The notes under the pieces were generated by a model. It was not told where the DNA came from. It was given only the letters and a program-made list of their open reading frames with translations, and searched no databases. The translations under genes were made by a program, and so were the position numbers. From Sphingomonas lacusdianchii (GTDB taxonomy: Bacteria; Pseudomonadota; Alphaproteobacteria; Sphingomonadales; Sphingomonadaceae), in NCBI RefSeq assembly GCF_022664395.1, contig NZ_JAKRET010000025.1, positions 1-39,446 on the forward strand: DNA of 39,446 nucleotides, in the 5' to 3' direction. Numbering within the stretch: position 1 is the stretch's first letter; every line of letters begins with the position of its first letter. Positions 7,607-16,193 of the stretch are shown piece by piece.

Positions 7607-7847
7607 GCTCCGCCTCACGCCGGCGTTCGGCAATCAGCTCGTCAGCCAGGCCGACGCCTTCGGGCACATACTTGCGAAGGATCGCGCGAGCCCGCTCTAA
7701 CGCTCTCGGTACGGACCGTACCCGCAACTCGCCATCGTCCACATCGACGAGAACGGTGTCACCTGTGGTGATCCCGAGCTCACGGCGCATTGCCGCCGGG
7801 ATCACGAGCTTGCCACCATCCACGATCTTGACCCTCTGTGCTTCCAT
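7599..7847 (-). CDS. vapB: VapB-type AbrB-fold antitoxin
   Basis: The product is 82 residues from ATG 7847 (MEAQRVKIVDGGKLVIPAAM); a GTG at 7853 is an alternative start two codons earlier, and no strong ribosome-binding site decides between them. The N-terminal half is a swapped-hairpin AbrB/MazE DNA-binding domain: GGKLVIPAAMRRELGI, then GDTVLVDVDDGELRVR. The C-terminal half is a charged helix (LADELIAERRREAERE) expected to wrap around VapC. Together with VapC it should bind its own promoter upstream of 7853 and autoregulate. Confidence 0.85.
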   Translation of the reverse strand: MEAQRVKIVDGGKLVIPAAMRRELGITTGDTVLVDVDDGELRVRSVPRALERARAILRKYVPEGVGLADELIAERRREAERE

Positions 7848-7950
7848 CTGCACTGAACTCGCTTGGCTGACCCAATCACCAGACCTTACCGGATGTCGGC
7901 GCTGACGGATAGCGCAAAGCAGGACCCTTCAACGGGTTTAGTGATTGGTG

Positions 7951-7962
7951 GCCGTTCATATC
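7951..7962 (+). promoter_or_regulatory. shared upstream box of serine recombinase copy 1
   Basis: GCCGTTCATATC lies 135 bp before the recombinase ATG. The same 12 bases occur upstream of the other two copies (12444-12455 and 24689-24700), there as the right arm of a 23-bp inverted repeat. Here the left arm TGAACG is absent (GTTTAG at the equivalent place), and the spacing to the gene is 22 bp longer. Confidence 0.5.
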
Positions 7963-8085
7963 TGCGCGCGGTAGCTACTTAGGCCTGACTAGCTGAGCTA
8001 GGCTCGACAGGATCGGCGCTTGCTATTCCGAGCCGGATGCCGCAGCGGTGGCTCACAAGGGTATACCCAATTGAGCCGGGGAATG

Positions 8086-8766
8086 ATGAGCAAGCAGCAA
8101 AGCACGATCCGGGCGGCACGGGTATATCTGCGAGTCAGTACCGACGAACAGGATCTGGCCCGGCAGGAAGCGATCGTCGCCGGTGCGCGGGCGGCCGGCT
8201 TCTACGTTGCGGCGGTGTACCGTGAGAAGGCGTCGGGTGCGCGACCCGATCGCCCCGAACTGTTGCGCATGGTCGACGACCTGCAACCCGGCGAAGTCGT
8301 GATCGCCGAGAAGATCGACCGGATCAGTCGCCTGCCGCTGCCCGAAGCCGAACTGCTGGTCGCAACGATCCGGCGGAAGGGCGCGCGTCTGGCGGTGCCG
8401 GGGATCGTCGACCTGTCCGATCTGGTCGCCGACAGTTCGGGGGTATCGCGGATCGTGCTGGAAGCGGTGCAGGACATGCTGCTCCGCGTCGCGCTGCAAA
8501 CCGCCCGCGACGATTACGAAACGCGGCGCGAGCGCCAGCGCGAGGGGATCGAGATCGCCAAACGGGCAGGGCGCTACACCGGGCGGAAGCCGGATCTGGC
8601 GCACCATCGCCGCATCGTCGCACTGCGCGAGGCCGGCATGAGTATTGCTCGCACGGCGGAACTGGCCGGTTGCAGCATCGCGCAGGTTAAGCGCGTGACT
8701 GCGTTACACCGTAAGAAGGTTGCGGCGCAGGACATGCATTGTGAGAGCACTGACGCTGGACGATAA
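8086..8766 (+). CDS. small serine recombinase (resolvase/invertase type), copy 1
   Basis: The product is 226 residues from ATG 8086, chosen because the MSxQQ start and the preceding purine-rich site are shared with the other copies (an ATG at 8083 is possible here and in copy 3 only). The resolvase catalytic domain spans about 10-150: RVYLRVSTDEQDLARQE with nucleophile Ser18, EKIDRISRLP carrying the catalytic arginines, and a long dimer helix (VLEAVQDMLLRVALQTARDD). It is followed by KRAGRYTGRKPD and a helix-turn-helix (MSIARTAELAGCSIAQVKRV). Such enzymes cut and rejoin DNA at short dyad sites. The upstream GTATACCCA box is also common to all copies. The protein is almost identical to those at 12557 and 24802; only the last ~20 residues differ. 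Confidence 0.9.
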   Translation: MSKQQSTIRAARVYLRVSTDEQDLARQEAIVAGARAAGFYVAAVYREKASGARPDRPELLRMVDDLQPGEVVIAEKIDRISRLPLPEAELLVATIRRKGARLAVPGIVDLSDLVADSSGVSRIVLEAVQDMLLRVALQTARDDYETRRERQREGIEIAKRAGRYTGRKPDLAHHRRIVALREAGMSIARTAELAGCSIAQVKRVTALHRKKVAAQDMHCESTDAGR

Positions 8767-9368
8767 CCTCTGCCGAAATTTGCCGGACAGCCGTCATCTA
8801 CGGCTTAGAGATGACGTCTCGGATCCAGCAGTGCCGGAAACATTCATGTCCGCCCTTCAAAAAAGGCCGCTGTTCGAGCGGCCTTTCCGCAGCTTTAACG
8901 GATGTCCCCGGTACCTACAAAAGTGGAAACGTGCCGATTGTCTCGACGTGAGAATGTTTACTCACCGGCTTCGGATAAAGCGCGACATCGCAACGATGCG
9001 TCTCGTCCGCCAAACCGCATCAACAACCGCTCGTCGGCGCTGCATCATATGCATCAGGCCCAATCACCGAATCGGAGTAGCGCCAGCTTCGGTAGCGCCC
9101 GATAAGGATGCAGCGATGCCGGTAGAAAACGAACGCATTGTTTCAGCTGCTTATTCGTCCAGACCAGAGTAGCGGTTAAGCAGTCATCACCGTTTGGAAT
9201 ACGCTTGTAATCATTGACTTGCGTGTTTCCAACCAATGTGGCCAATCCACAACACAGTGCGACAATTTCATCACCGAACAAGTTCGCCACGAAAAACCGA
9301 CTTGCAGAGAGACATCCATCCCGCGAGCCTTGTCCCATAACAAAACAAGAAGACAGGGGTTTGCTAAC
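8767..9368. other. intergenic region between recombinase copy 1 and TonB receptor
   Basis: No convincing gene is visible. It contains a strong hairpin (8863-8885) and moderately AT-rich sequence before the receptor, where the receptor promoter must lie. Open frames across it have no family resemblance. Confidence 0.4.
8863..8885. terminator. perfect hairpin, likely transcription terminator
   Basis: AAGGCCGCT-GTTCG-AGCGGCCTT forms a 9-bp perfect stem. Read on the minus strand it is followed by a run of T (from the A-tract at 8859-8864); on the plus strand by TT then CC. It could work in both directions, separating the recombinase from the TonB receptor gene. Confidence 0.65.
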
Positions 9369-12254
9369 ATGCTGAGTTTCCGATCGGTCGTATTATGCGG
9401 CGGGGCCGTCCTTGCTATTGTATCTACGACCCTGGCTACCGCTGCGGACGCTCAGACAGCGCCTTCCGTGTCCAGCCCGAACGTCGCCGACGATGCCGCC
9501 GCGGACGGTGAAATCGTGGTGACCGGCTCGCGCATCCGTCGCGATCCGACCGATCAGCCGTCGCCGGTCGTCAGCGTCGATGAACAGGCGATCGCGCGCA
9601 CCGGGCTGTCGTCGATCGCCGACGTACTGCAACGCATTCCTAGTTCGGCGGGCGGGCTGAACACCAAGTTCAACAATTCGGGCAATTTCGGCAATCCGCC
9701 TGACGGCGGCGGTGTCGGCGCCGGATCGGCAGCGATCGACCTGCGCTATCTGGGCGCCAAACGGACGCTCGTGCTGGTCGACGGCCTGCGTTACGTCAAC
9801 GGCGCCTCGGCCAGCGGCATCCCCGCCTCGGTCGATCTCAACTCGATTCCCGACGTAATGATCGGCCGGGTAGAGGTGCTGCAATCCGGGGCGTCGCCAC
9901 TCTACGGATCGGACGCCATCGCCGGCGTCGTCAACATCATCACCAAGTCGAGCCAGCGGGGCTTCCGCGCACAGGCACAATATGGCCAGTTCCTCGAACA
10001 GGGCGATGGCGAAACCGAGAATTACCAGCTCAGCTGGGGCAACGGGTCGAATCAACCCGTCGATTTCGTTGCTGGTGCCTTCTACATCCGCCAGCGATCG
10101 GTCAGCGCCGCCGACCGCGATATCTCGCTGTTCCCCAATCCCGGCCAAACCAGCTGCGCCGATCCGATCGGCGGCTGTTCCAGCTACACCCCACTCGGCC
10201 GCTTCATCGTCAATGGCCAGAACCTGACGCTGCGCGCGCCGGTCATCGGCCGCACGCCGGTGTACGACCCGACGCTGGCCGGTGGCGATTTCAAGGCATT
10301 TACCGCCGGCGACCGGTTCAATTTCGCGCCGTTCAACTATTTCCTGACGCCCAGCGAACGCTATGGCGGTTTCGTCAACGCCCGCGCCGAATTTTCCGAA
10401 GCACTGAACCTGCGGGTAAAAGCGGTCTACAACCACCGCCAGTCGCAGAACCAGGCGGCGTTCCTGCCGCTGCCGATCGGCCCGGATGCGGGCGGCGGGC
10501 CGCTGACCCGTACCGTTTCGATCGACGTAACCAATCCGTTCAATCCGTTCGGCCGCACCCTGAACGGAGGTGATAATGGTCAACCCGCGACCTACTCGGC
10601 GATCTTCCGCCGACTGGTCGAGGCAGGGCAGCGCACCTACAGCCAAACGGTCGACACCATGTCGGTCACCGGTACGCTCGACGGACAGTTCGAGATGATG
10701 GGCCGCAACTGGTATTGGGATGCCAGCGCGGTCGTCGGTTATAACGACGCCAAGCAGTTGTTCACCGGCAACGTCAACGTCGCCCGCCTGCGCCAGGCGC
10801 TGGGCCCGATCGGCCAATGTACCGGCGAATGCGTTCCCCTCAACGTCTTTGGCGGGGTCGGGTCGATCACCCCGGCGATGCTGGGCTTCATCGGCTTCGA
10901 CGAGCGCGCGCGCAGCAATCAGGTGCTGAACGACTATACCGCCAATCTGTCGGGTCAGCTGTTCGACCTGCCGGGTGGTCCGGTCGGTATCGCGATCGGT
11001 TATGAACACCGCTACCAGTCGGGCAGCTTCACCCCCGATCCGTTGATTCAGGCGGGGCTTGGCGCGGACATTCCAGCGCAGGCCGCGCGGGGCAGCTTCA
11101 ACGTCGATGAAGTCTATGGCGAAATCCGCCTGCCGTTGCTCAAGGACGTGCCGTTCTTCAGCAGCCTCGAACTGAACGGCGCGGTTCGCCATTCGGACTA
11201 TTCGACGTTTGGCGGCAACACGACGCTTACCGGGGGTGGCTTGTGGAAGCCGGTGTCGGACCTGCTGCTGCGCGGATCCTATGCGGAAAGCGTCCGTGCG
11301 CCGTCGATCGGCGAATTGTTCGGCGCACAGTCGCGCTTCGACCAGTCGCTGCCCGATCCCTGTTCGAACGTCGCGGGCAGCCTGTTCCGCACCAACGCCA
11401 CCGCGCGCACGAACTGCATCGCCGACGGCGTGCCGGCCAGTGGCAGCTATGCCGAACCGGCGGGCCAGTTGCCGGTCCTGACCGGCGGCAATTCGGCGTT
11501 GCAGCCCGAAAAAGCGCGTACGCTGCTGTTCGGCGGCGCCTACAGCCCGGCATGGGCGCGGGGCGGCTTTGCCAGCGCGCTTAGCCTGGAGGTCAATTAT
11601 TACGACGTCCGGGTTCGCGACGCGATCGCCGCCATTCCCGCCAACGTGTTGCTCGGCCGCTGCGCGTTGACCGGCGATCCACTGTCGTGCGCGGCGACGA
11701 CGCGGACCGCCAACGGCTTCATCTCGTCGATCAGCGGGCTGCTGCTCAACACCGGCGGCATCCGCACCCGTGGCATCGATGCGACCTTCACGCTACGCAC
11801 CCGCGAAACGGGCGCGGGCGTGTTCGGGTTGTCTGTGATCGGCAATTATCTGCTGGGCTATCAGGAAACCGTGCCCGCTACCAACGGCACCACGACGACT
11901 CGCTATGAAGGAACCGAGCGCGGCAGCCCGGATCAGGCATATCCGCGGTTCAAGGGGCTGGCGACGATCGACTGGGCGGTAGGGCCGGTTACGGCATCGG
12001 TCACCGGCCGTTTCATCGACGATGTCCGCGAAATTCAAAACACGACAGTGTTGAAGGAGCGGCTGTACGGTGACGTCCAGCTCGCCTTCCGTCCTGCATG
12101 GATGGACAGCCGCTTCGCGCTGACGCTGGGGGTTAACAACGTCTTCGATCAGGACCCGCCAGCCTGCTTCTCGTGCAGTCTCAACAACTACGACCCGACG
12201 ACCTACGACGTGCCGGGCCGCTTCGGCTACGTTCGCTTGTCATACGGTTTGTAA
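9369..12254 (+). CDS. TonB-dependent outer-membrane receptor
   Basis: The product is 961 residues from ATG 9369, where a signal peptide begins (MLSFRSVVLCGGAVLAIVST, cleavage likely after ADAQ near residue 29). A TonB-box/plug start EIVVTGSRIRR lies at 48-58. The plug (about 60-195) contains DVLQRIPSSAGG, RTLVLVDGLRY and VEVLQSGASPLYGSDAIAGVVNI. The beta-barrel follows, ending with NNVFDQDPP and FGYVRLSYGL. It should import a bulky substrate across the outer membrane, energised by TonB-ExbBD. The substrate cannot be read from sequence; many sphingomonad receptors of this style serve glycans, peptides or aromatic compounds. The last residue is Leu rather than the usual aromatic. It lies between two directly repeated recombinase genes with no transport partner nearby. 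Confidence 0.93.
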   Translation: MLSFRSVVLCGGAVLAIVSTTLATAADAQTAPSVSSPNVADDAAADGEIVVTGSRIRRDPTDQPSPVVSVDEQAIARTGLSSIADVLQRIPSSAGGLNTKFNNSGNFGNPPDGGGVGAGSAAIDLRYLGAKRTLVLVDGLRYVNGASASGIPASVDLNSIPDVMIGRVEVLQSGASPLYGSDAIAGVVNIITKSSQRGFRAQAQYGQFLEQGDGETENYQLSWGNGSNQPVDFVAGAFYIRQRSVSAADRDISLFPNPGQTSCADPIGGCSSYTPLGRFIVNGQNLTLRAPVIGRTPVYDPTLAGGDFKAFTAGDRFNFAPFNYFLTPSERYGGFVNARAEFSEALNLRVKAVYNHRQSQNQAAFLPLPIGPDAGGGPLTRTVSIDVTNPFNPFGRTLNGGDNGQPATYSAIFRRLVEAGQRTYSQTVDTMSVTGTLDGQFEMMGRNWYWDASAVVGYNDAKQLFTGNVNVARLRQALGPIGQCTGECVPLNVFGGVGSITPAMLGFIGFDERARSNQVLNDYTANLSGQLFDLPGGPVGIAIGYEHRYQSGSFTPDPLIQAGLGADIPAQAARGSFNVDEVYGEIRLPLLKDVPFFSSLELNGAVRHSDYSTFGGNTTLTGGGLWKPVSDLLLRGSYAESVRAPSIGELFGAQSRFDQSLPDPCSNVAGSLFRTNATARTNCIADGVPASGSYAEPAGQLPVLTGGNSALQPEKARTLLFGGAYSPAWARGGFASALSLEVNYYDVRVRDAIAAIPANVLLGRCALTGDPLSCAATTRTANGFISSISGLLLNTGGIRTRGIDATFTLRTRETGAGVFGLSVIGNYLLGYQETVPATNGTTTTRYEGTERGSPDQAYPRFKGLATIDWAVGPVTASVTGRFIDDVREIQNTTVLKERLYGDVQLAFRPAWMDSRFALTLGVNNVFDQDPPACFSCSLNNYDPTTYDVPGRFGYVRLSYGL

Positions 12255-12260
12255 GTACAA

Positions 12261-12289
12261 CCGGAGTGGGTGGCGAACGCCCGCTCCGG
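12261..12289 (+). terminator. hairpin after TonB receptor
   Basis: CCGGAGTGGG-N9-CCCGCTCCGG forms a 10-bp stem with one G-T pair, seven bases after the receptor stop. There is no T-run, so it may be a weak terminator or an mRNA-stabilising hairpin. Confidence 0.5.
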
Positions 12290-12428
12290 CAAGCCATGAT
12301 GCCGGAAGGAACTCAAAGCCCGCGCGGGGAAAAATTCCGGGATGGTTGCATTAGGACCAAAGCAAAATCCATAGATTATCGGCGCTATAGCGATCGATTA
12401 ATGAACCGCGTTTTGCCACGTCCGATAC

Positions 12429-12451
12429 TGAACGATGATCGTTGCCGTTCA
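12429..12451 (+). repeat. 23-bp inverted repeat upstream of recombinase copy 2
   Basis: TGAACG-N11-CGTTCA followed by TATC, ending 105 bp before the recombinase ATG. The same arms, spacer length and distance occur upstream of copy 3 (24674-24696). The size suits a recombinase-dimer site or a dimeric repressor operator. The rest of the 12290-12556 gap carries the shared promoter-like sequence, including GTATACCCA. Confidence 0.55.
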
Positions 12452-12556
12452 TATCCACCGGGACTACTATCACGATCTGTTCTCGGCACCGTTGGGTTGC
12501 TTCGCTCCAAATCGGCTGATCGCTATCTTGCGTATACCCAGTTGATCCGAGGAACG

Positions 12557-13243
12557 ATGAGCGAGCAGCAAGGCAGCACGATACGAGCGGCGCGGGTGTA
12601 CTTGCGCGTCAGTACCGACGAACAGGATCTCGCCCGGCAGGAGGCGATTGTGGTCGGCGCCCGTGCCGCAGGCTTTTATGTCGCTGCCGTGTACCGCGAG
12701 AAGGCGTCAGGGGCGCGGCCTGATCGACCCGAGCTCTTGCGGATGGTCGACGACCTGCAACCCGGCGAAGTCGTGATCGCCGAGAAGATCGACCGGATCA
12801 GCCGCTTGCCGCTTCCGGAAGCCGAACTGCTGGTTGCGACGATCCGGGGGAAGGGTGCGCGGTTGGCGGTACCCGGTATCGTCGACCTGTCCGACTTGGT
12901 CGCCGACAGTTCAGGGGTATCACGTATCGTGCTGGAGGCGGTGCAGGACATGCTGCTCCGCGTCGCGCTGCAAACCGCCCGCGACGATTACGAGACGCGG
13001 CGAGAACGCCAGCGCGAGGGGATTGAGATCGCCAAGCGGGCAGGGCGTTATACCGGGCGGAAGCCGGATCTGGCCCACCACCGCCGTATCGTCGCGCTGC
13101 GCGAAGCCGGTATGAGCATTGCCCGCACGGCGGAACTGGCTGGTTGCAGCATCGCGCAGGTTAAGCGGGTCACGGCGCTTCATCGACGCAGCGTCGCGGT
13201 ATCAGAAACTTCGCCTGGTGTTACTCGGCCTGCTTCGAACTGA
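12557..13243 (+). CDS. small serine recombinase, copy 2
   Basis: The product is 228 residues from ATG 12557 (MSEQQGSTIRAARVYLRVS, nucleophile Ser19), preceded by GAGGA. Catalytic domain, dimer helix and terminal helix-turn-helix are as in the copy at 8086. Across the ~205-residue core it differs from the others by about two residues (for example IVVGAR for IVAGAR), yet its DNA shows many synonymous changes: about 18 in the 99 bases before the MVDDL codons, compared with copy 1. The C-terminal tail after TALHR is unique. Its 3' end overlaps the convergent response-regulator gene by 23 bp. Confidence 0.9.
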   Translation: MSEQQGSTIRAARVYLRVSTDEQDLARQEAIVVGARAAGFYVAAVYREKASGARPDRPELLRMVDDLQPGEVVIAEKIDRISRLPLPEAELLVATIRGKGARLAVPGIVDLSDLVADSSGVSRIVLEAVQDMLLRVALQTARDDYETRRERQREGIEIAKRAGRYTGRKPDLAHHRRIVALREAGMSIARTAELAGCSIAQVKRVTALHRRSVAVSETSPGVTRPASN

Positions 13244-13625
13244 CCGACGCTGCATCCCTCACGGCAGCAATCACCTGCGGCATGGAAGCTGGCTTTTGAA
13301 GTTGTGGTAAGCCAGCAAATCTCGTTGGCAGTAAATGTTTGTCGTATCCACTAAGCAAAATTACCGGCACCGATCGTGATATCAGTTGGTCAATAAGCGC
13401 AAAGCTCATTTCTCCGTCCAGATTAACATCGATGAGGGCTGCGTCGGCGGAAAAACCGTCACTCCGCGCGAACTCCAACGCATCGGATAGCCTGCCCAAA
13501 GATGCGACGATATTTGCTCCTTGGTCCTGTAGCGAGCGCTCTAGGAGTACCGCGATAAAGTATTCGTCTTCAACTATTAACGTGCGGCACCCATTTAAGG
13601 CACTTTCTGGAAGGATCGCGTTCAA
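13221..13625 (-). CDS. single-domain response regulator
   Basis: The product is 134 residues from TTG 13625, chosen because TTGA overlaps the kinase stop codon and GGAG lies seven bases upstream (GGAGTTGCAGCTTG). It is a receiver domain only: acidic pair VEDE (about 18-21), phosphoacceptor Asp66 (ALIDVNLDG), Ser/Thr position in ILLSGYD and Lys111 (LQKPA). Without an output domain it must act by protein contact or as a phosphate relay or sink for the HWE kinase encoded just upstream, with which it is translationally coupled. Confidence 0.85.
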   Translation of the reverse strand: MNAILPESALNGCRTLIVEDEYFIAVLLERSLQDQGANIVASLGRLSDALEFARSDGFSADAALIDVNLDGEMSFALIDQLISRSVPVILLSGYDKHLLPTRFAGLPQLQKPASMPQVIAAVRDAASVSSKQAE

Positions 13626-15196
13626 GCTGCAACTCCGTTTGTGCGAAGTGGTACAACCATGCAACAAGACAAGTCGCTCTCGCGGAGTTCATATGTGCTC
13701 GAGCCACCAAGTTGCCGGGGAACGGCCCGCTCAATCAGCTCCCGTCCAAAGCCTTTTCGGGAAGCGGGAGTGGGCTGGATGGATGAGAAGCCCGCTTCGT
13801 GCCATTTCAGGGTGAGACGGCTAGGCGGGCTATCAATGTCCCAACTAATAGCGATGCTTCCGGTACCAGCACGTAGCACACCGTACTTCAGCGAGTTCGT
13901 GAGAAGCTCGTGAAGCAAAAGCGCAAGCATCTGAACTATGGTACGCGACAGGTTGACGTCCGGTCCACTGACTCTCAACCCGACGGTACTCACGGCATCA
14001 CCGATGCTGTCGATCTCCATCGATACGAGATCGTTCATAGTCACTGGCTTAGTGTCAGCATCCGTAAGTAGGGTCTGCACCCTTGCAATAGCCTGCAGCC
14101 TGCCGTGAAAAGCCGGTGCAAATTCCGACCATTGCTGGGCGGTGGCAGCGGTTTGAAGCGCAATGCCCTCAACGATGGTCAGCAGGTTGCGTGTGCGATG
14201 TTGAAGTTCGGCAACGAGCAGTTGCTGAGACACTTCCAGGCGACGTTGCTCATGTATGTCAGTAAACGTCCCCATCCACCGGAAGGTCGCTTCGTTCTCG
14301 GGATATGGGAGGGCACGGCCATAGTGCCAACGGTAGCCGCCTCCGTCGTCGTGCCAAATCCGACAATGAACTTCGAAAAACCTCTCGATCGCTGCCGCTG
14401 ACCACGCCTTGTCGATTGCGGGAAGGTCCTCAGGATGCACCTTCGTTCGCCACCCCAAGCCGAGGCTGGACCGTTTCGGCTGACCGGTGATGAGTTGCCA
14501 CTGCGGGCTTGCCCATCGCCAGCGCGCATTCACGTCCGCGCACCATATGAACTGCGGTATGTTCTCGACGATCAACTGAAGGTTGCGTTCGACGGCTCGA
14601 TGAGCCGTTGCTTCACGCTGACGCGCTTCGTTGGTTTCGACCCGCATGATGCCTGTAGCTACCAGGCTAGCGTAGATACGAAGGAACGGAAGATCCGACG
14701 AAAAGTCGCGCGGCTCTCGTGTACTGATATGTAGATGACCGAGCACCGGAGTGGCGGGACCATCGAGTAATGGCAGTAACGCTAACCCACGTTGCCCGAA
14801 GCGTTGTAGAAGGTTCTTCGTTTCGAGCCTGGTTTCGATATCGATGTTCGGCACGATGACGGGCTCACCGCTGTCGAGAAGCGCGCTTTCTAACGACCCG
14901 TCATCCCGCCGAGCTACTGTCCCGCCAACGTGCAGCTCGTCTATTCCTACACCCGCTCGCAATATAACCCTGCGAGCTTGGTTACTCAGACGGTACATGA
15001 GGACCATGTCTGCCTTAACCGCTTCGCACACGCAGCGGCACGCTTCGCGCATGATCAAGTCAACGTTTTCCGACTTGAGCGCAAACTCAGCGAACGTCGC
15101 TAGCATTTCCTGCTGGCGATAGGCGATCGTACCGACCGTGTGTGTAGCGTCGCGAACTGCGACCATAACCTCTCCCAATGTCTCTAAAGTGGACAT
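13622..15196 (-). CDS. GAF-PAS sensor histidine kinase, HWE family
   Basis: The product is 524 residues from ATG 15196. A GAF domain covers about 28-185 (MREACRCVCEAVKADMVLMY, LLPLLDGPATPVLGHLHIS). A PAS domain covers about 205-320 (IPQFIWCADVNARWRWASPQW, HPEDLPAIDKAW, RWMGTFTDIHEQ). The HWE/HisKA_2-type core follows: LQHRTRNLLTIVEGIA with phospho-acceptor His333, ATPase N-box HELLTNSLKYGVL (Asn434), WHEAGF giving the WxE signature and GFGRELIERAV. No transmembrane segment is seen, so it is a cytosolic sensor. It is expected to phosphorylate the receiver protein encoded directly downstream. Confidence 0.9.
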   Translation of the reverse strand: MSTLETLGEVMVAVRDATHTVGTIAYRQQEMLATFAEFALKSENVDLIMREACRCVCEAVKADMVLMYRLSNQARRVILRAGVGIDELHVGGTVARRDDGSLESALLDSGEPVIVPNIDIETRLETKNLLQRFGQRGLALLPLLDGPATPVLGHLHISTREPRDFSSDLPFLRIYASLVATGIMRVETNEARQREATAHRAVERNLQLIVENIPQFIWCADVNARWRWASPQWQLITGQPKRSSLGLGWRTKVHPEDLPAIDKAWSAAAIERFFEVHCRIWHDDGGGYRWHYGRALPYPENEATFRWMGTFTDIHEQRRLEVSQQLLVAELQHRTRNLLTIVEGIALQTAATAQQWSEFAPAFHGRLQAIARVQTLLTDADTKPVTMNDLVSMEIDSIGDAVSTVGLRVSGPDVNLSRTIVQMLALLLHELLTNSLKYGVLRAGTGSIAISWDIDSPPSRLTLKWHEAGFSSIQPTPASRKGFGRELIERAVPRQLGGSSTYELRESDLSCCMVVPLRTNGVAA

Positions 15197-15500
15197 CGAA
15201 TTCCGATTGGCTTGAGATTCTGATCAAGATCGCACGAACCAGAAATGGCGCCAACATTTTTAATTTAGAATCAGCGATATCGCGGTAACGAGCTATATAA
15301 CGGACCATCGCTTACAGATTGCTGTCCACATAGTGTCGGCATACCGCAATTCGTGAAACGGCACGCGCTATATCGGAGGGAAAGCAACGACCTGGTTGTG
15401 GTATTAATCAGCCATCGAAGCAAGCGGGGACGGCACGCTATTTATTTTAGAATTCCGCTTGCGGTCCACTGACGGTCGATAGCGGACCCAGTGGATGCCA
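15197..15500. other. intergenic region upstream of the HWE kinase
   Basis: About 300 bp, relatively AT-rich (for example TTTTTAATTTAGAATC near 15256-15271), with no gene. It should hold the kinase promoter on the minus strand. I found no confident operator. It ends at the 4-bp duplication flanking the IS3 element. Confidence 0.4.
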
Positions 15501-15504
15501 GCCT
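15501..15504 (+). repeat. left target-site duplication GCCT of the IS3 element
   Basis: GCCT directly precedes the terminal AGAGGTGG at 15505 and is repeated directly after CCACCTCT at 19420-19423. A duplication of 3-5 bp is normal for IS3-family insertion. Confidence 0.65.
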
Positions 15505-15567
15505 AGAGGTGGCTCGGTTTGTCTGAACAGGCTCGCGGCTTTGGATAAGTGTACTGCCGCTGGTTGA

Positions 15568-15654
15568 TCATGCCGCTGCGAGAAGCGGTTGGTGAAAGTA
15601 TACTTGGTCGGGCGTGCGGCCGCCAAGCGCGGAGTGCGGCCTGACGGCATTGTA
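15568..15654 (-). pseudogene. C-terminal tail of the split IS3 orfB
   Basis: On the minus strand this reads YNAVRPHSALGGRTPDQVYF then HQPLLAAA and a TGA at 15568-15570, the typical end of an IS3 OrfB. Its N-terminal remainder lies at 18286-19083, on the far side of the nested element. Confidence 0.85.
15649..15654 (+). repeat. left junction core ATTGTA of the nested element
   Basis: This hexamer is identical to 18286-18291. It marks the left attachment junction; the actual crossover dinucleotide used by the recombinase lies within or next to it. Confidence 0.7.
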
Positions 15655-15737
15655 CAACACGGCGACGCAACGCCCACGAACCCGATATCCGGGAAGTTAT
15701 CTATCAATGGCACCCCTGGAGGGGTCGGCAGATCCAC

Positions 15738-16193
15738 GTGCATCAAGCCGTGGAACGCGCCGGGGGGATTGTTTTTCGGTGCAACCTCACAGGTACGACG
15801 TCCGATCGCTTGCTTGAGATTCCGGCGTGGATGTTTGACCGCGCTGTTTGTACCATGACGTGCCTTGAAGCTGCATCTCGCGTGGATATCGGCGCGCTGA
15901 GCGCGCTGTCCAGACTCCTGCAGGTGGCAGCCAAGAAGATTTCGGCTTCATCGGTTTCGAGCGCAGCATTCAGCCCTCACGACTCGTATTCGGGAGGTCT
16001 TGATGGCACGCAAGCCGATGACAGTGCAGCTCGATCTGTTCTCCAGCCCCAGCGGTTCCGGGATCGCGCAGCTTCCGCGATGGCAGACCCTGCCGCCGCC
16101 GACACGCCAAGCGTTGATGCCGCTGATCGTACGCCTGCTACTCGAGCATATCGACAGCGATCCCGTCGCGGAACCACGGGAGACGTACGATGA
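15738..16193 (+). CDS. small accessory protein of the serine-recombinase element
   Basis: The only normal start is GTG 15738, giving 151 residues, but the same frame is open back through the element end and already reads like a conserved protein there (REVIYQWHPWRGRQIHVHQ). It then continues FRCNLTGTTSDRLLEIPAWM, FDRAVCTMTCLEA and VDIGALSALSRLLQVAAKK. I recall proteins of this look (WHP-x-x-G at the start, LEIPAWMFD in the middle) beside large serine recombinases in alphaproteobacteria; their role is unknown to me. The start may be lost, or a non-standard codon used. The frame stays open over the whole of the next gene, so the true C-terminus may not be as long as drawn. Confidence 0.5.
   Translation: MHQAVERAGGIVFRCNLTGTTSDRLLEIPAWMFDRAVCTMTCLEAASRVDIGALSALSRLLQVAAKKISASSVSSAAFSPHDSYSGGLDGTQADDSAARSVLQPQRFRDRAASAMADPAAADTPSVDAADRTPATRAYRQRSRRGTTGDVR

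Noticed and set aside
9393..11192. Long open frame (599 codons) on the minus strand inside the TonB receptor gene
   Set aside because: It is a GC-bias shadow of the receptor: no family resemblance and no ribosome-binding site, whereas the plus-strand protein has clear domains.
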